In this document: piece after piece, positions 46,200 to 57,360 of the stretch | How the letters are laid out: every line of letters starts with the position of its first letter | Position numbering within the stretch: position 1 is the first letter of the stretch | Assembly (NCBI GenBank): GCA_018343915.1 | Contig: JABRWF010000001.1 | Coordinates: 1,240,001 to 1,304,000, forward strand | Length of the DNA stretch: 64,000 nucleotides | Direction: 5' to 3' | From: Agroathelia rolfsii | Lineage: Eukaryota; Basidiomycota; Agaricomycetes; Amylocorticiales; Amylocorticiaceae | Position numbers and translations under genes: made by a program | Notes under the pieces: generated by a model | Seen by the model: only the letters and a program-made list of their open reading frames with translations | Told to the model about the DNA's origin: nothing | Database searches by the model: none

Positions 46200-47587
46200 G
46201 ATAATCGATGGCCGCCGGAGTCAGCAGAGGGTTTGGACTGTTGAAAAAGACAAACAATCCAAAAAAAGATGGTGCTTGATGTGAAGGGTCAATCAGGGCG
46301 TGCGGACGGTCGTAAGGGACATGGGCCCATGAGTGCATAGAAACACGATTCAAAAGCTGACGCCGCAATTAAGGAAGACGCGGTCACGGTTGACCGAAAT
46401 TTTTCCAACCGATGTCCTCCGCTCGTTCTCCGTTCTCTACCCTGACTTTCCGTCTGTCTCCCTCTCTTGCTGTGGTTGCTTGGTGCGAAATAATTGCTGT
46501 GTTGTAGTGTTGCATCATAGCAATGCCAATGCAACTGTCTCAGTCGTCCGTAATGTGTATGTATTTTTAATTAATGACGCAGGTGTTATTTCTTCAAGGC
46601 GGGCTCATTCTACTCAATTTTACCTTTCTTGCTCGTCATAATTTCATGAATCCGAGTAATCTTGGAGCGGTAAGATTCGTAAGGACGATCGCACAGGCAT
46701 GGTCATTTACCCCCATCCGGTTCTGCGACGAGCACGGTGCCAACGACATTGACAATGGACGACGAACAATAAAAGAAAAGACGAAACAAGACGGAACCAG
46801 CGGATGCGCCGGGTGGCGGACCGAGCGAAGGATTTTATCATGAAACACACATCCTGTGTGCGTTTGCAGAGAAACCCTGGGTTCACATCAAGATTTCCTG
46901 GATGCAATGACCGAAGGTCCACTTGCGATAATCTCAAGGGTATCGCAGTCAAGTTATGGTTTCATCCATTTGCATATGATAGACTTAAATCGAGCTGTCA
47001 TAAAGAAAGACGTTTGTGGGGATTTTGCCCAAAGCCTATTGCACTTGCTAATCGCGACCGAGCAGAGGAGAACCTTCCCTAGCTAATTAGGGTAATTATT
47101 GAACATGATACACAGCGCGTATAAGTCATAGCACAGATGGAATGTGATAGAGCTTGCTGAGCCTCGTCCGATTTTGTGATTGTTCTTGTCGATGATCCAT
47201 GTTTGCCGGATTTTTTTTTTTTTAGTATCCCTCTCATGCGATTTGGACGGACAAGGCAAAGTATAAGCGGAAAGGTTTGGACAGACGTGAACAAGACAGG
47301 AGGAATGACAAGAGTATATTAACGGAATTCTTATGTGCATCATCGATTTGCAAGCCCTGAGCATAATTGTGAATATCGGATAGGTCTTGTCAAAGTCAAT
47401 CAATCTCAAAGAAGTGACCAAGGTGGCGCGACCAATAGAGTGGCTGCTGATATAATACATCCGGGTGGCGGGCGCTGTGGCTAAGCCGACGACTTGCGCT
47501 GGCGTCCAACGTCAACGCACTTGAAAGCCCTGCAGCGGGCTGCTCGTTGCGCGCAACGGCCGGGTCTGCATACACTTCCATATCGCC
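46200..47587. other. Intergenic upstream of COG8
   Basis: No gene recognised; contains a T run near 47212-47224. The part nearest 47588 is presumed to be the COG8 promoter; no TATA box noted. Confidence 0.5.
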
Positions 47588-49660
47588 ATGGCACAAGATG
47601 GTCTTCTCAGCTTGACAGATATCCTGACCTCGACGTCCCGCACAGCATCCTCCCCACTCAGTTCATTGTCTCAGGGCCCGTCGTCAACATCACCCTCATC
47701 AGCAGTAGGATCCCTGCCCTCTACGCTTCTCTCTACATCGTCTGCGACCTCGTATCTCAACCACTTGACTGGCCTCTCTCTACAATCACTTCTTTCTGAG
47801 CCTCAGACCCTGCAAACGCACGCACATCATCTCACTTCTTCTCTCACCTCACTAACCCACTCGGCTTATCCTTCTTTCCTTGCACTGCATGAGACAACTG
47901 AATCACTCGCGTCTGCACTCACATCGCTATCGGAATCTGCTGCAACGCTCCTATCTTCTTCACTACCCAGCCTCGAGGATGCTTCCCAACGTTTCCGTGA
48001 AAGAAGCGAGCCGATTGTGCGAGAGCGACGCAAGTTGCGCGGTGTCATCGAACAAGGCGATAAACTGCAGGATCTACTGGATGTACCACGGTTGATGGAT
48101 ACATGTATACGCAACGGATACTATAGCGAGGCCCTAGCTTTGGCAGCACATATCTGTCCGCCTCACGTCAAAGGCGTGGGCAGGGAGAAAGCAAAGGATG
48201 TAGGAAATTTACAGGAAGAGGAGAATCAGATACTGCGCGCTGTCCGAGCCGAGGTAGATGTGTCTCTACGCAACATGCTGGCTCTGCTCCTCGACACCTT
48301 GCGCGAACCAGGCCGCAAATTGCCTGCGCTCTGGAAAACAGTCAACATTCTGCGGCGGATGGAAGTGCTCGAAGAGGACGAACTTGCCCTGACATTTATA
48401 TGCAACAGAACTGAGTGCTTGCAGAATGCCCTCGATACCCTCGAGCGTGAGAGTGGTGTGGCAAGGCATCGATTTGAAGGGGACGATTCTCAGAGTCTGT
48501 CCTCGGGTGAGGATGAGGCGCGATTTCTGAGAAAATACATTGACATGTGGCGCGAGGGTGTATACGATATTATTATGCAATACAATACCATCTTCCTAGA
48601 GGATCATTCTACACCAGCATCATCTCCCGCGTTTGCTTTCTCGCTGAGGGATACGTTATCACGCCGTAACCAAGACTCATCTCCCCCTGGGCCAATAACA
48701 CGCTCTCAGCTTCATTCCTTATTGGCCACATACACCTCACAAGCGCTGAATTCCTATCTACTGCCGACTTTGCGCATATTTCTGCCTTGCGTAGCGCCCA
48801 CGACCTATCCGACATTCCTCACTCAACTGACATACTGTGGTGCTGCCTTTGCACGCGTTGGGTTCGACTTCCGTGCCTTACTGGCCCCGCTTTTCACCGA
48901 TGCCATACGGATCAGCATCACACGTGAGCTCCAATCGTTGTCGCGAGCATGGTCGGACAAACTGAAGAAACAGCGCAAACCGCTCTCAACCTGGCTCGCC
49001 GTATCTGCTCGCGCGGCTGCCTCCCCTACCGTTTCCGATGCCCCACCGCTGCTAACGGACGAGATGAAGACTAAGATCAACTCAGGGCCAGCGCACGATC
49101 CCCCGCAGGTGCTGGCGTCTTATCCTCCCTTGGCGGACTTGACAAACGCGCTATTGAGCATCTTCAACAGTCTTCGACTCCTTGCCCCCGTAGCGATTGC
49201 CCATGATTTGTTGCAGGTGCTGGATGAAGTGTTGGCGGAATGCGCTCTGGCTTTGAAGGATGTCGTTGACCGCACTAAAGTTGACCAGCGAGAGCGGCTC
49301 GTGGGAAGCTCAGCTGGAAAGGTCTTTATGGATGGACTGGTTCCATTCATGAGAAGGGCGTTGGTGGAGGGAGTTTATAGTGGCGAGATCAGTGCTGCTA
49401 TTCAGACTACAGCCGCAAACGGGTCCACATCGCATGCACCGGATGACGAGGAAGAGAATAGTAACTCTAATGAGGGCTCCGAGGATGGAGATTCCGAAGA
49501 TGAGGACGAAAGCGGAGAGGAAGATGACGAGGAAGACGAAGAAGAGGATGATCAGGAGGCGGAGCAAAAACGCCATTCCACTACCATAGATCCTGATTCC
49601 CCTCTGGGACTCGTTCTAAGGGATTGGGAGAGTTGGTTAACGCTTTACCACAACCAATGA
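47588..49660 (+). CDS. COG8: Conserved oligomeric Golgi complex subunit 8
   Basis: 690 aa in one exon, unusual in a window where nearly all genes are intron-rich. COG8 (yeast Cog8/Dor1) belongs to lobe B of the COG tether, which captures intra-Golgi retrograde vesicles. After a Ser-rich N-terminus the Dor1 signature region follows: YLNHLTGLSLQSLLSEP, heptad-rich helices (LALHETTESLASALTSLSES), FRERSEPIVRERRKLRGVI, then DLLDVPRLMDTCIRNGYYSE and ALALAAHICP. Central: KTVNILRRMEVLEEDELALT, FLRKYIDMWREGVYDIIMQY. C-terminal: YCGAAFARVGFDFRALLAPL and PVAIAHDLLQVLDEVLAECA. Residues about 619-660 are almost wholly Asp/Glu, before a conserved-looking end (LRDWESWLTLYHNQ). Confidence 0.88.
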   Translation: MAQDGLLSLTDILTSTSRTASSPLSSLSQGPSSTSPSSAVGSLPSTLLSTSSATSYLNHLTGLSLQSLLSEPQTLQTHAHHLTSSLTSLTHSAYPSFLALHETTESLASALTSLSESAATLLSSSLPSLEDASQRFRERSEPIVRERRKLRGVIEQGDKLQDLLDVPRLMDTCIRNGYYSEALALAAHICPPHVKGVGREKAKDVGNLQEEENQILRAVRAEVDVSLRNMLALLLDTLREPGRKLPALWKTVNILRRMEVLEEDELALTFICNRTECLQNALDTLERESGVARHRFEGDDSQSLSSGEDEARFLRKYIDMWREGVYDIIMQYNTIFLEDHSTPASSPAFAFSLRDTLSRRNQDSSPPGPITRSQLHSLLATYTSQALNSYLLPTLRIFLPCVAPTTYPTFLTQLTYCGAAFARVGFDFRALLAPLFTDAIRISITRELQSLSRAWSDKLKKQRKPLSTWLAVSARAAASPTVSDAPPLLTDEMKTKINSGPAHDPPQVLASYPPLADLTNALLSIFNSLRLLAPVAIAHDLLQVLDEVLAECALALKDVVDRTKVDQRERLVGSSAGKVFMDGLVPFMRRALVEGVYSGEISAAIQTTAANGSTSHAPDDEEENSNSNEGSEDGDSEDEDESGEEDDEEDEEEDDQEAEQKRHSTTIDPDSPLGLVLRDWESWLTLYHNQ

Positions 49661-50942
49661 CTTCAATGTTTTTTTTTCTGGATCTGAGATATGAAGTATT
49701 CCGGCTTTTTGATCCGTTCTGAGTACTCTTTATATACTTCCGCGCCGAAGGTCTGGATTTGTAATTTCATTTGCATCATGCATTAAGGAGTCACGTCCAC
49801 CGATGGATGTCCCCACGTCGTTAGTGGGCGTTATACTAACCTGGGACGGGAAGTTGAGTTGGAACATACAGGAAGGTGTGACACCTGAGATATCTCCTTC
49901 CACAGACACCCTATACTCATGGGAACTTACAAGTAGATAGACATACACTGGCATGTATTCTTCCCTGACAAGTAATTTCAAAATGTTTAGGGAAAACTTT
50001 GTTGAATTAAAAATCAGTTAAGCCAAAGTTGATGGGTATATCACTTGTAGCATAATAATAGTGTTCTATATTTCTATCAGCGTTTTGGGAAGCACTCCCC
50101 AGCTTGTAGAGAGTACTCTTGTAGTGTAATCCCTGAGCAATATCTCCTTGAGTGGTGCATAAAATTTATGATTGTTGAAGAGACGATATGCGTGATGAAT
50201 AGTGTTTGAGCTCCGTCTAAAATAGCCTCTTTCAACGTGCTGGACAGCCTAGCACTGCCACTCATGATATGTGAGTCAGTGTGACCAGCCACGTCTCCCA
50301 AGGGAGAAGAGGGCCCTCGGTTCGGCAGAGCTCTGGAAAGCAAATTATCATATTACAAGAGCTGCGGTTTTCTGTGTACAGTATTCATATGGAATGGCGC
50401 GTATCTAATAGCCTTTCAGAAGCTTCTATGTTGCGTGGAGCACGGGAAGCGGGCTATCCTTGACTTCCTGTCTCCGTGTCAGGTGAGTACCCTCGCTGCC
50501 CGACATGCCCCATACAGAATTAAAATCTACTAACCAAGAGGAGAAAGTTCACACCGACTCGGCGACTGACAAATAACACACTTGCATGACTCAGACGATT
50601 CGCGCATACATCTAATCTCAAACATCTTGATAAGCCAATCTTAGTGAGATCACGCCATGTGACTTGACGAAAAAGCGCGCCGTGTCCGCCATGCCGCCCC
50701 AACGCATCTATACATGGCGGCCTGAGCTATCGCAATTCTAAACGTCTGACAAAGCATCGGATGCAAAGACTTCGAGATGCACAACTAGTCCCCTATGGCA
50801 ATGCAGATAGGAGGTCAGAAAAGTGTATATAAATTTTAGGATCGATTGAAGAGACTTCAAGTTGTATCACCACCAGCCAGGGGATCCAACCACACTACTA
50901 GCAGCAATAGCTACTTTGAACTTCCATTCCATCGAAATCGCC
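49661..50942. promoter_or_regulatory. Intergenic and promoter of the glutathione S-transferase
   Basis: 1.3 kb without a recognised gene. A TATA box (TATATAAA, 50826-50833) lies 110 bp upstream of the GST start. Confidence 0.5.
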
Positions 50943-51948
50943 ATGTCTAATCCAGTTCTATACGTGTACTACCACAGCATTTGGTCTAACGTTGCCCGAC
51001 TTGCCAAGCACGATCTCGGCTTCACAGATGCCGAAATCGAGGAAAAACAGGTTTGGTTGAATCTAGGGGAGCATTTAGACGCCCCATTCCTTAAGATTGT
51101 AAGTGGCAACTAGTTAACTGCAATATATTTTTTGTAAAGTTAGAGCTAAAGTTGACATGAAAACACAGAACCCAAAGGGAACAGTTCCGGCACTTGTGGC
51201 GGACGGTCAAGCATACCAAGACTCAATCTCCGTCCTCAAGTATCTCATCCAGCACTCACGCAGTCCTGCACGTAATGAGACCGTGAAACCTATCGTGGAG
51301 GTTTTGCAAAAGCCAGAACATTCACCTGGTGCGCTCAAGGTTGCAGCGGTACGTATAGTTCATCCGAGAGTACATGTAGGTCATAATCTGACACCGCACA
51401 AATTGTATAGCGCAGCGAAGAGGAGCTCCAAGTGACCCGCAAAACGTGGCAGGACTACATAGTTAATCGTAAGTTATAGCGTCACAAGTATGCGAGAAAG
51501 GGTTGTCGGTTAATTTCGAACGGCGTTTGCAGGACAACAGAAGACGGAAGCCCTTGCTGCCCAAGATGACGCCGCCGTGAAAGAATACTGGGCCCCGCGC
51601 AGGGACGGAAACACATTTCCGTTCCGCGTCTATAGCGGAGCTGCGTCCGAGGAAGAGAAGCAGCAGTTCTTTTCGTGGGCCCAAAACCATTGGGCAACGG
51701 TCGTGGGCATTATTGCTGATACACTCCCAACATATCTCCCCGAAGCGGGATTCATTGACGGAGCTGAGCCGGGCATCAATGACTTTGAGCTCGGCGGCTG
51801 GCTAACAAGTGTCGTCGGTACTACGGGAGGGCTGGACAATATCGAGAAGGTGGCCGGGAAGCCGCTGAACGAAAAAGTAAAGAAATACTTTGAGGCTTGG
51901 AAGGCTCGCCAGGGCTGGCAGAATGCCTACAAGGCGGGCTTGTATTAA
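50943..51948 (+). CDS. Glutathione S-transferase
   Basis: Four exons: 50943-51098, 51169-51348, 51411-51468, 51533-51948 (810 nt, 269 aa, phases close). I chose MSNPVLYVYYHSIWSN at 50943 rather than the in-frame ATG at 50862 because the thioredoxin fold begins directly here and the latter lies only about 30 bp after the TATA box. Thioredoxin-like domain residues 1-85, with the cis-Pro motif NPKGTVPALVADGQAYQDSI, in which the Asp-Ser pair (QDS) binds the gamma-glutamyl group of glutathione. The helical C-terminal domain includes LPEAGFIDGAEPGINDFELG, which has the N-capping GxxDxE-like turn of GSTs. A detoxification or stress enzyme of the cytosol by family. The subclass is not determined. Confidence 0.85.
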
Positions 51949-52660
51949 AGCTATTATGCGATGTAATTGTGTATCGTGATTCTAGAAACCGGTTTCTTAT
52001 TTTAGTCCTGAAGCATCTGTGTCGTCAAGTGCACTTGCATTTGAGGGGTGAATAGATTGTCCAAGTAGACGATAAATAGTGGGTTGGACAGGCTAGTTGC
52101 AACCACTGGCAAGAATTACGAGGTCGAAATTCCATCTGGAAGCGTATGAGGGTTATCGGGTACTTATCTAATGCATCTGAATGTCGAATATGGTGATACA
52201 TGTAGCCCAGGGTGCCAATATTGACAGAATTGCTTAGATGATCAAAGTGCCGTTAGTTTTGTCGGCTGATGACAGTGTTGCAGCCTGACGTTTTTGCATT
52301 CTCTGGAGGGTCATATAATTTGCATTGCATGCGAGCGAAATGCAGGTTTCTCATTCGACAGATGAGGAAGAAAAACCTCGGCAACTGACAGCAAGAATAT
52401 TTCTCGCCAGAATCATTCAGGCATTTGATAATAAGATTCGGAATAGGTATTTACGACCTACCTGACTTCCTCTACTAGCAAGTGTTCTGATTTGTTATGT
52501 CGGGATCACAATTACTTTCTCTCCCATACCATCAAGTATAGATTGACAATTTGACACCAGAACTTCAACCCTGAATCGAAACGCATTTTAGCATCATGGT
52601 TGATTCTATGCTCCTCCGCGCTCGTCTGCTCGTGCTGCGTTCATGGGCGATTAACTTTGG
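51949..52660. other. Intergenic
   Basis: 712 bp; no gene, RNA or repeat recognised. Confidence 0.5.
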
Positions 52661-53689
52661 ATGCTAGCTGTACGGAATGCTGACTAAACCCAACATGAAG
52701 GACATCGCGGATAATGTAAACTCGTCAGAATTGTATCCTCTTAGAACGCGCATTTTCTTACCTTCTTACCCTATTGAATGGATATAATCATTACGCATTT
52801 TCTCCCAACCCTTGGTTTCTTGCAGCATTCTTCTCCATGCAAACAATTATTCAGCTGTATTGGATCAAAAGCTTCTTCTCTTTCTCTGGAAGACCAACAT
52901 ATACTCATAAGGTCACTCTACCGCCTGCACCCGTCCGGAATGACGGTAATGGGAGCTCGCCTATGCTTTCTGAATATTCTATGCGTCCCGAAATGGTCAA
53001 TGGGCCTGAATCCGCCATGATGGCGTATGCACCTATCTATACTCTCGGCAATATTTGTATTGGTAAATCCCATTTCTTCTTGCTGTTTTGCCTTCTATTA
53101 ACGACTTGTTCATCGAAGCTGCATGGATGATATTCTGGATGCAAGAAAACTTTTGGCTTAGCCAAATTTGTGTCACCATCAACACCTTTGCACAGCTATA
53201 TGCGGTGTTTTATCTCCTTTCTCCGACCTCGGACTATGCGATGGAGAATAGCAACACTCTGACGCATCTCGTGGCCAAGACATTTGCTGGCATTGGGGTA
53301 CTTGACTTCCTAGACAATGGTGCCGTTGCATTGGCACGCTTCATTTTCCACTGCCAAGCCGAATTGTGCTTTTCTAACGCTTCCGCGTCCAGAGATATAC
53401 CGGGCCTCCGTCAAATGGATTAATCATGATCTTCGGATTATTGTTACTAGGTCTAGTAAGTACAACAACACCCGACAGTACGTCGCATTTAAAACATTCT
53501 TCATAAATATTGCAGACAGCCTTTTCATCTCCTGCTAGAGATCCGACGCTCCCGTTAGCACTGGTTTATGACCTCGTTGCGATCTTGGCTGGCCAAGTTG
53601 GCCGATCCGGTCTTGGTCATTGGCGCGGAAGTTTAGTCATCGTCGCGGGATTGTGTCTCGTCGTCATGGCTATCAAGGTTTCAAGGTAA
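52661..53689 (+). CDS. Multi-pass membrane protein of unknown function
   Basis: Model with four exons. A three-codon first exon (ATG CTA GCT, 52661-52669) is joined by a 59-nt GT-AG intron to NCILLERAFSYLLTLLNGYN. Then come HYAFSPNPWFLAAFFSMQTI, a hydrophilic loop (KVTLPPAPVRNDGN ...), YAPIYTLGNICI, AAWMIFWMQENFWLSQICVT, INTFAQLYAVFYLLSP, and LTHLVAKTFAGIGVLDFLDN. An intron with donor GTTGCA and a perfect CTAAC branch site leads to RYTGPPSNGLIMIFGLLLLG. The last exon gives LPLALVYDLVAILAGQVG and SLVIVAGLCLVVMAIKVSR, stop 53687-53689. About 265 aa and six hydrophobic segments. The pattern suggests a conserved fungal membrane family, but I cannot name it. The micro-exon start and the third donor are the weak points. 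Confidence 0.6.
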
Positions 53690-53939
53690 CGACCACCGCA
53701 GCATTGATATATGAAATGGTAGGAATAAAGCCACGAAAGCACCATGGAATACGATTAAAGTGCACAGCACGCTACTTTTTAATTTTGTTACGACTGTTTC
53801 TGATGGGCCAGTATACCAGTATTAATAATAGTGTGTTTAACAGTTCCTCGGTACCTGTATTATGTTACCATTGTGCCTTCATGAAGCTGCTGAATTATGT
53901 TACAGACTACCTCATGCTGAACTCTCGGGAAAATTATGT

Positions 53940-55200
53940 CTAGAGTTTGACGTCACAGTGATGTGAATCCCGGAGGTTGTCGCGAAGACAATCCAGGTAA
54001 ACTTGCATAGTCGACTCCGGATGATCCCAATGCATCTTAGGTATGCTCAGATTATCGTCCACTGGGAAAGTTGGTACAGCACTCACGAAATGATTCACAT
54101 CCTTAATCATCTTACTCTTGATGAAACCACCACCGAGTTCCCTATCGAGATCTTCTACCGCCCATAAAGATGCTACGCTAATGGCGATAGTTTTCTCGCC
54201 TGCTACAATCCAAGACTGTAGTTGAGGCCAAGATGTCGACCCGAGAGATTTGTTAAATACAACATCACGGAATATTGCAAATATTTCAGATTGACATGAG
54301 ATAACAAGTGGCCTGTCTGACAGTGCTCCAGGGTCCTGAATCACAATTTCAGGAGGGATACTATCGATGATGGATCGTTCAGGAGTTTTATAAGACAGTG
54401 TATCGACCGATCGACTCGATAAGTTTTTATGTAAGAAATAGCCTGCCACCCATGTAGCAAAAGTCGATAGTGCATTGGCTGGAGGTGTGTATGAGGTCAT
54501 ATTGTTCAGGGGATTGTATTGTTTCGGCGGACTGGGTAGGCCTAGGCTATATGGTGCAGGATCTAAGCAAAGATGAATCATTACAGGCATCCAAAACTTG
54601 AAAGTTGTATTATTAGCATTTATTTAAGGATAACACTTACCCTCAAGGATGAGTGTTCTGATACGACAGGAAATTCGAGCTCTGGCCTCTGCCGATAAAA
54701 AATTTGTCTGAATTAGGGAGAGTAATGCAAAGGTGCATCCAGATGACCAGCCGAGGATCGCAACACCGCCCGACTTTCCATCCTCCGATATGGTTGGAAC
54801 GTCATATTTTTGAATGAATATGTCATAGAAATTTGCCAAATCAGTGCCTATAGACTGCAGCATGAATCTCTTTTGGTTCTCATGACCACTATGGAGGATT
54901 TGTAGCTCGGATTCTGAATAAGGCGAGGACCCAGGGTAATTTCTTCTGGAAACAGACACCCAACGGATATTGTTTTCCGGAGCAAGAGTTGCGACTTTGT
55001 CAAAGATTTCTGGGTCATTTGAGCTTGAATACTTGTAATTTTTTTTTCATATGCGAGCAAAGTTAGATCTCACCTCTCGAGAAACCAGTACCATGTATAG
55101 CAAAGACGGTAATATAGTCCTTACACTGAGTGTCGGGTAAGCCAGAGTCAGAGTATGCTATCTCAATACCAGCATTGTTGACCTGGATTTTGGGGGTCAT
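53940..55200 (-). CDS. Alpha/beta-hydrolase (intact copy)
   Basis: Three exons: 55200-55074, 55009-54641, 54562-53940 (127+369+623 nt, 372 aa, phases close). Start MTPKIQVNNAGIEIAYSDSG; oxyanion-hole motif VFAIHGTGFSRE; VSVSRRNYPGSSPYSESEL; nucleophile elbow AILGWSSGCTFALLSL (Ser in GWSSG); later DPGALSDRPLVISCQSEIFA, WIVAGEKTIAISVASLWAVE and KDVNHFVSAVP, whose His is a candidate for the catalytic base. Epoxide-hydrolase/esterase-like fold; the substrate is unknown. No signal peptide seen, so probably cytosolic. A truncated LINE lies 97-211 bp upstream, inside the likely promoter. Two decayed relatives follow upstream on the same strand. Confidence 0.82.
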
Positions 55201-55281
55201 GATGATAGCAGAGCAGTAACAAGAACGTTATCTTAACAATGCAAAGATATTATGATTACGGGGGTCCTAATGATAACAATT

Positions 55282-55426
55282 AGATAGGACATGTGACCCT
55301 TATGCTACTACACACCACACTTCCCTTACCTTCCAAACAGTCACCACAGCTCCTCACACCGTAGTTTGTCTATAGTACATGATGTGGTATATAAACGTAT
55401 TTTTTTAAAAAAGATAGGACATGTGA
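55282..55426 (+). mobile_element. Severely 5'-truncated LINE insertion
   Basis: A 115-bp body (55297-55411) between perfect 15-bp duplications AGATAGGACATGTGA (55282-55296 and 55412-55426). The body matches the 3' end of the element at 28016-28412: ACACCACACTTCCCT, CACCGTAGTTT, and TAGTACATGATG followed by GGTATATAAACGTA, then a T/A-rich tail. It is thus a second, shorter member of the same LINE family, inserted in the hydrolase promoter. Confidence 0.75.
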
Positions 55427-55689
55427 TAAGGATCGAGTGTATCAATATAGCGTCTAGTATCAAGGACTAATGGCTTATATGAATGTTACATAGGTAAGCT
55501 GCAATAGAATGAGCATGCAATTGAAAGCAACACTTGAAAGTAGAGCTTGAGGTAGAATGAAATTATGTCATTATTTAGTAAACTAGCGAAGACACTGACA
55601 TTTTGCACCGCATATACATGTAGCTTGCAATCCTCAGACACTAGACTTAGACTTATCCCGAACTCGGAAAAATAACGCCTAGAAGTTGA
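55427..55689. other. Short intergenic segment
   Basis: 263 bp of AT-rich spacer between the LINE remnant and the second hydrolase copy; nothing recognised. Confidence 0.5.
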
Positions 55690-56875
55690 CATAAAGGGAT
55701 GTCTGAAAGGTAGCGTAAAGACGATCTAAGGAAACCTGCGTCATCAACCCTGGATGATCCCAGTGCATCTTAAGTGATGTGAGAAATCATTTGCTTATAA
55801 TATTCAGGTTGTATATAATATACTCAACAGGTGATTTACATCCTTGATCATCCTACCCTTGATAAACCCACCGCCGCACTCCTTGTCAAGATCTTCTACC
55901 GCCCAAAAACATGCAATGCTGGAGGCAATAGTCTTTTCTCCTGTCAAAATCCATGATCTCAAGTGGGGCCACAATTCTAGAGTTATTGAAGATAGTATCC
56001 TGAAGTAGCCTGCATATCAAGCACGCAGGAGGACACGAATCTGGTATCTAATAGTGCACCAGGATCCTGAATGGTGGATCGCTCAGGAGTTGTGTAGCAG
56101 AGAACATCCAGCGATCGACTGGATAAATCTCCGTGTGAGAAATATCCGGCCGCCCATGCTGCGAAAGATGGTAAAGCATTAATTGAAGGGTCAGGGCCAG
56201 TCGAATCTTTTGAAAGACTATATTGCTTTGATGGATCAGGAAAGCCATGGCAGTACATCGCAGGATCTGAGTATGATAAGTGGCAAGCATGAAGGCGGAA
56301 TATTCGGGTGATGGTTAAGCTCACCCTCGAGAATAAGTGCTCTGAAACGACAGGACATCTGAGCTCTAGCTTCGGCTTGTAAAGACTTGGTTTGTATCAA
56401 GGAGGTCAGAGCAAACGTACACCCAGATGACCAGCCGAGAATTGCAATACCGCCTGACTTCCCATCTTTTGATATAGCTGGAATGTTGTACTTTTAAATG
56501 AAGAGGTCGTAGAAGTTTGCCAGATCTGTGGCAATAGACAATAAAATGTCTCTTTTGTCATCCTCATTATCACCTTGAAGACGCTGAAGTTCGAATTACA
56601 TGTAAGGCGAAGACTCTGGATAATTTCGTCTGGAAATTGACACCCAACGAATATTCTTTTTTGGCGCAAGACCTGCAATTTTGTCAGATGCAGCTGCGAC
56701 ACAAAGAATCATTTTCAGCACCCAGTATGATTCCTATATCATAGTCAATCTGACCTCTCAAAGACCAGTGCTATCAATAGCAAAGACGGAGATGTAATCT
56801 TTTTGTTGGGCACTGATTACACTAGGACCGGAATCAGAGTATGCTATCTCGATTACGGCACTACAGCCAAAACCG
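55690..56875 (-). pseudogene. Alpha/beta-hydrolase pseudogene (copy 2)
   Basis: Collinear with the intact copy through most of its length: IEIAYSDSG near 56850, KNIRWVSISRRNYPESSPY near 56630, AILGWSSGCTFALTSL near 56430, FAAWAAGYFSHGDLSSRSLD near 56120, and residues matching WAVEDLDKECGGGFIKG near 55880. Breaks: the initiator ATG is not visible; the oxyanion-hole HGTG reads IDSTG; there is an in-frame stop two codons after the latter; TAA stops occur in the regions corresponding to SSPYSESEL and FIQKYDV; and the frame shifts near 55985. The nucleophile elbow remains, but no intact protein can result. Confidence 0.8.
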
Positions 56876-57360
56876 CATAACTGAATAAATCTTTAGAGGC
56901 TTCGGCTCCCCTCACCTCTGGCCTGCAGACTTTTCTATTGTGGTCCTATGCTGTTCTATAAGCAATGTTATTATATATAATGTAGGTGGAAAATACTATG
57001 GCTATGTCTTGGAGTTGTTTTGTACCCTTGAAATTTTCTGATGTGATATCAGCCTTGGTATCGGGACTCATCATTGATAAATACTTTCCCTGATATAATG
57101 CTGTAAACATGTGATGATATTAATAATGTTATGCCTGTGTCTTCTGCCAATTATACTTGAAACTTTAGAAATCTAAACTCGTGCACATCATGATTGAGAT
57201 GTTACTTTGATGGTGGATTTAAATAATATGTGATGTTGATCATGTTTTACGGTCAGCGGATGTAACATCACATGTTTTCATATGGATGACCGAAGACCAA
57301 CTAGTAGGTTATATAAGTCGCTAATCAGTACTAGGAAGATACCTACATATTGCCTAATAC
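56876..57360 (+). promoter_or_regulatory. Promoter region of the DUF6533 gene
   Basis: 485-bp AT-rich spacer. TTATATAAG at 57309-57317 is a TATA box 44 bp upstream of the ATG at 57361. Confidence 0.5.
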
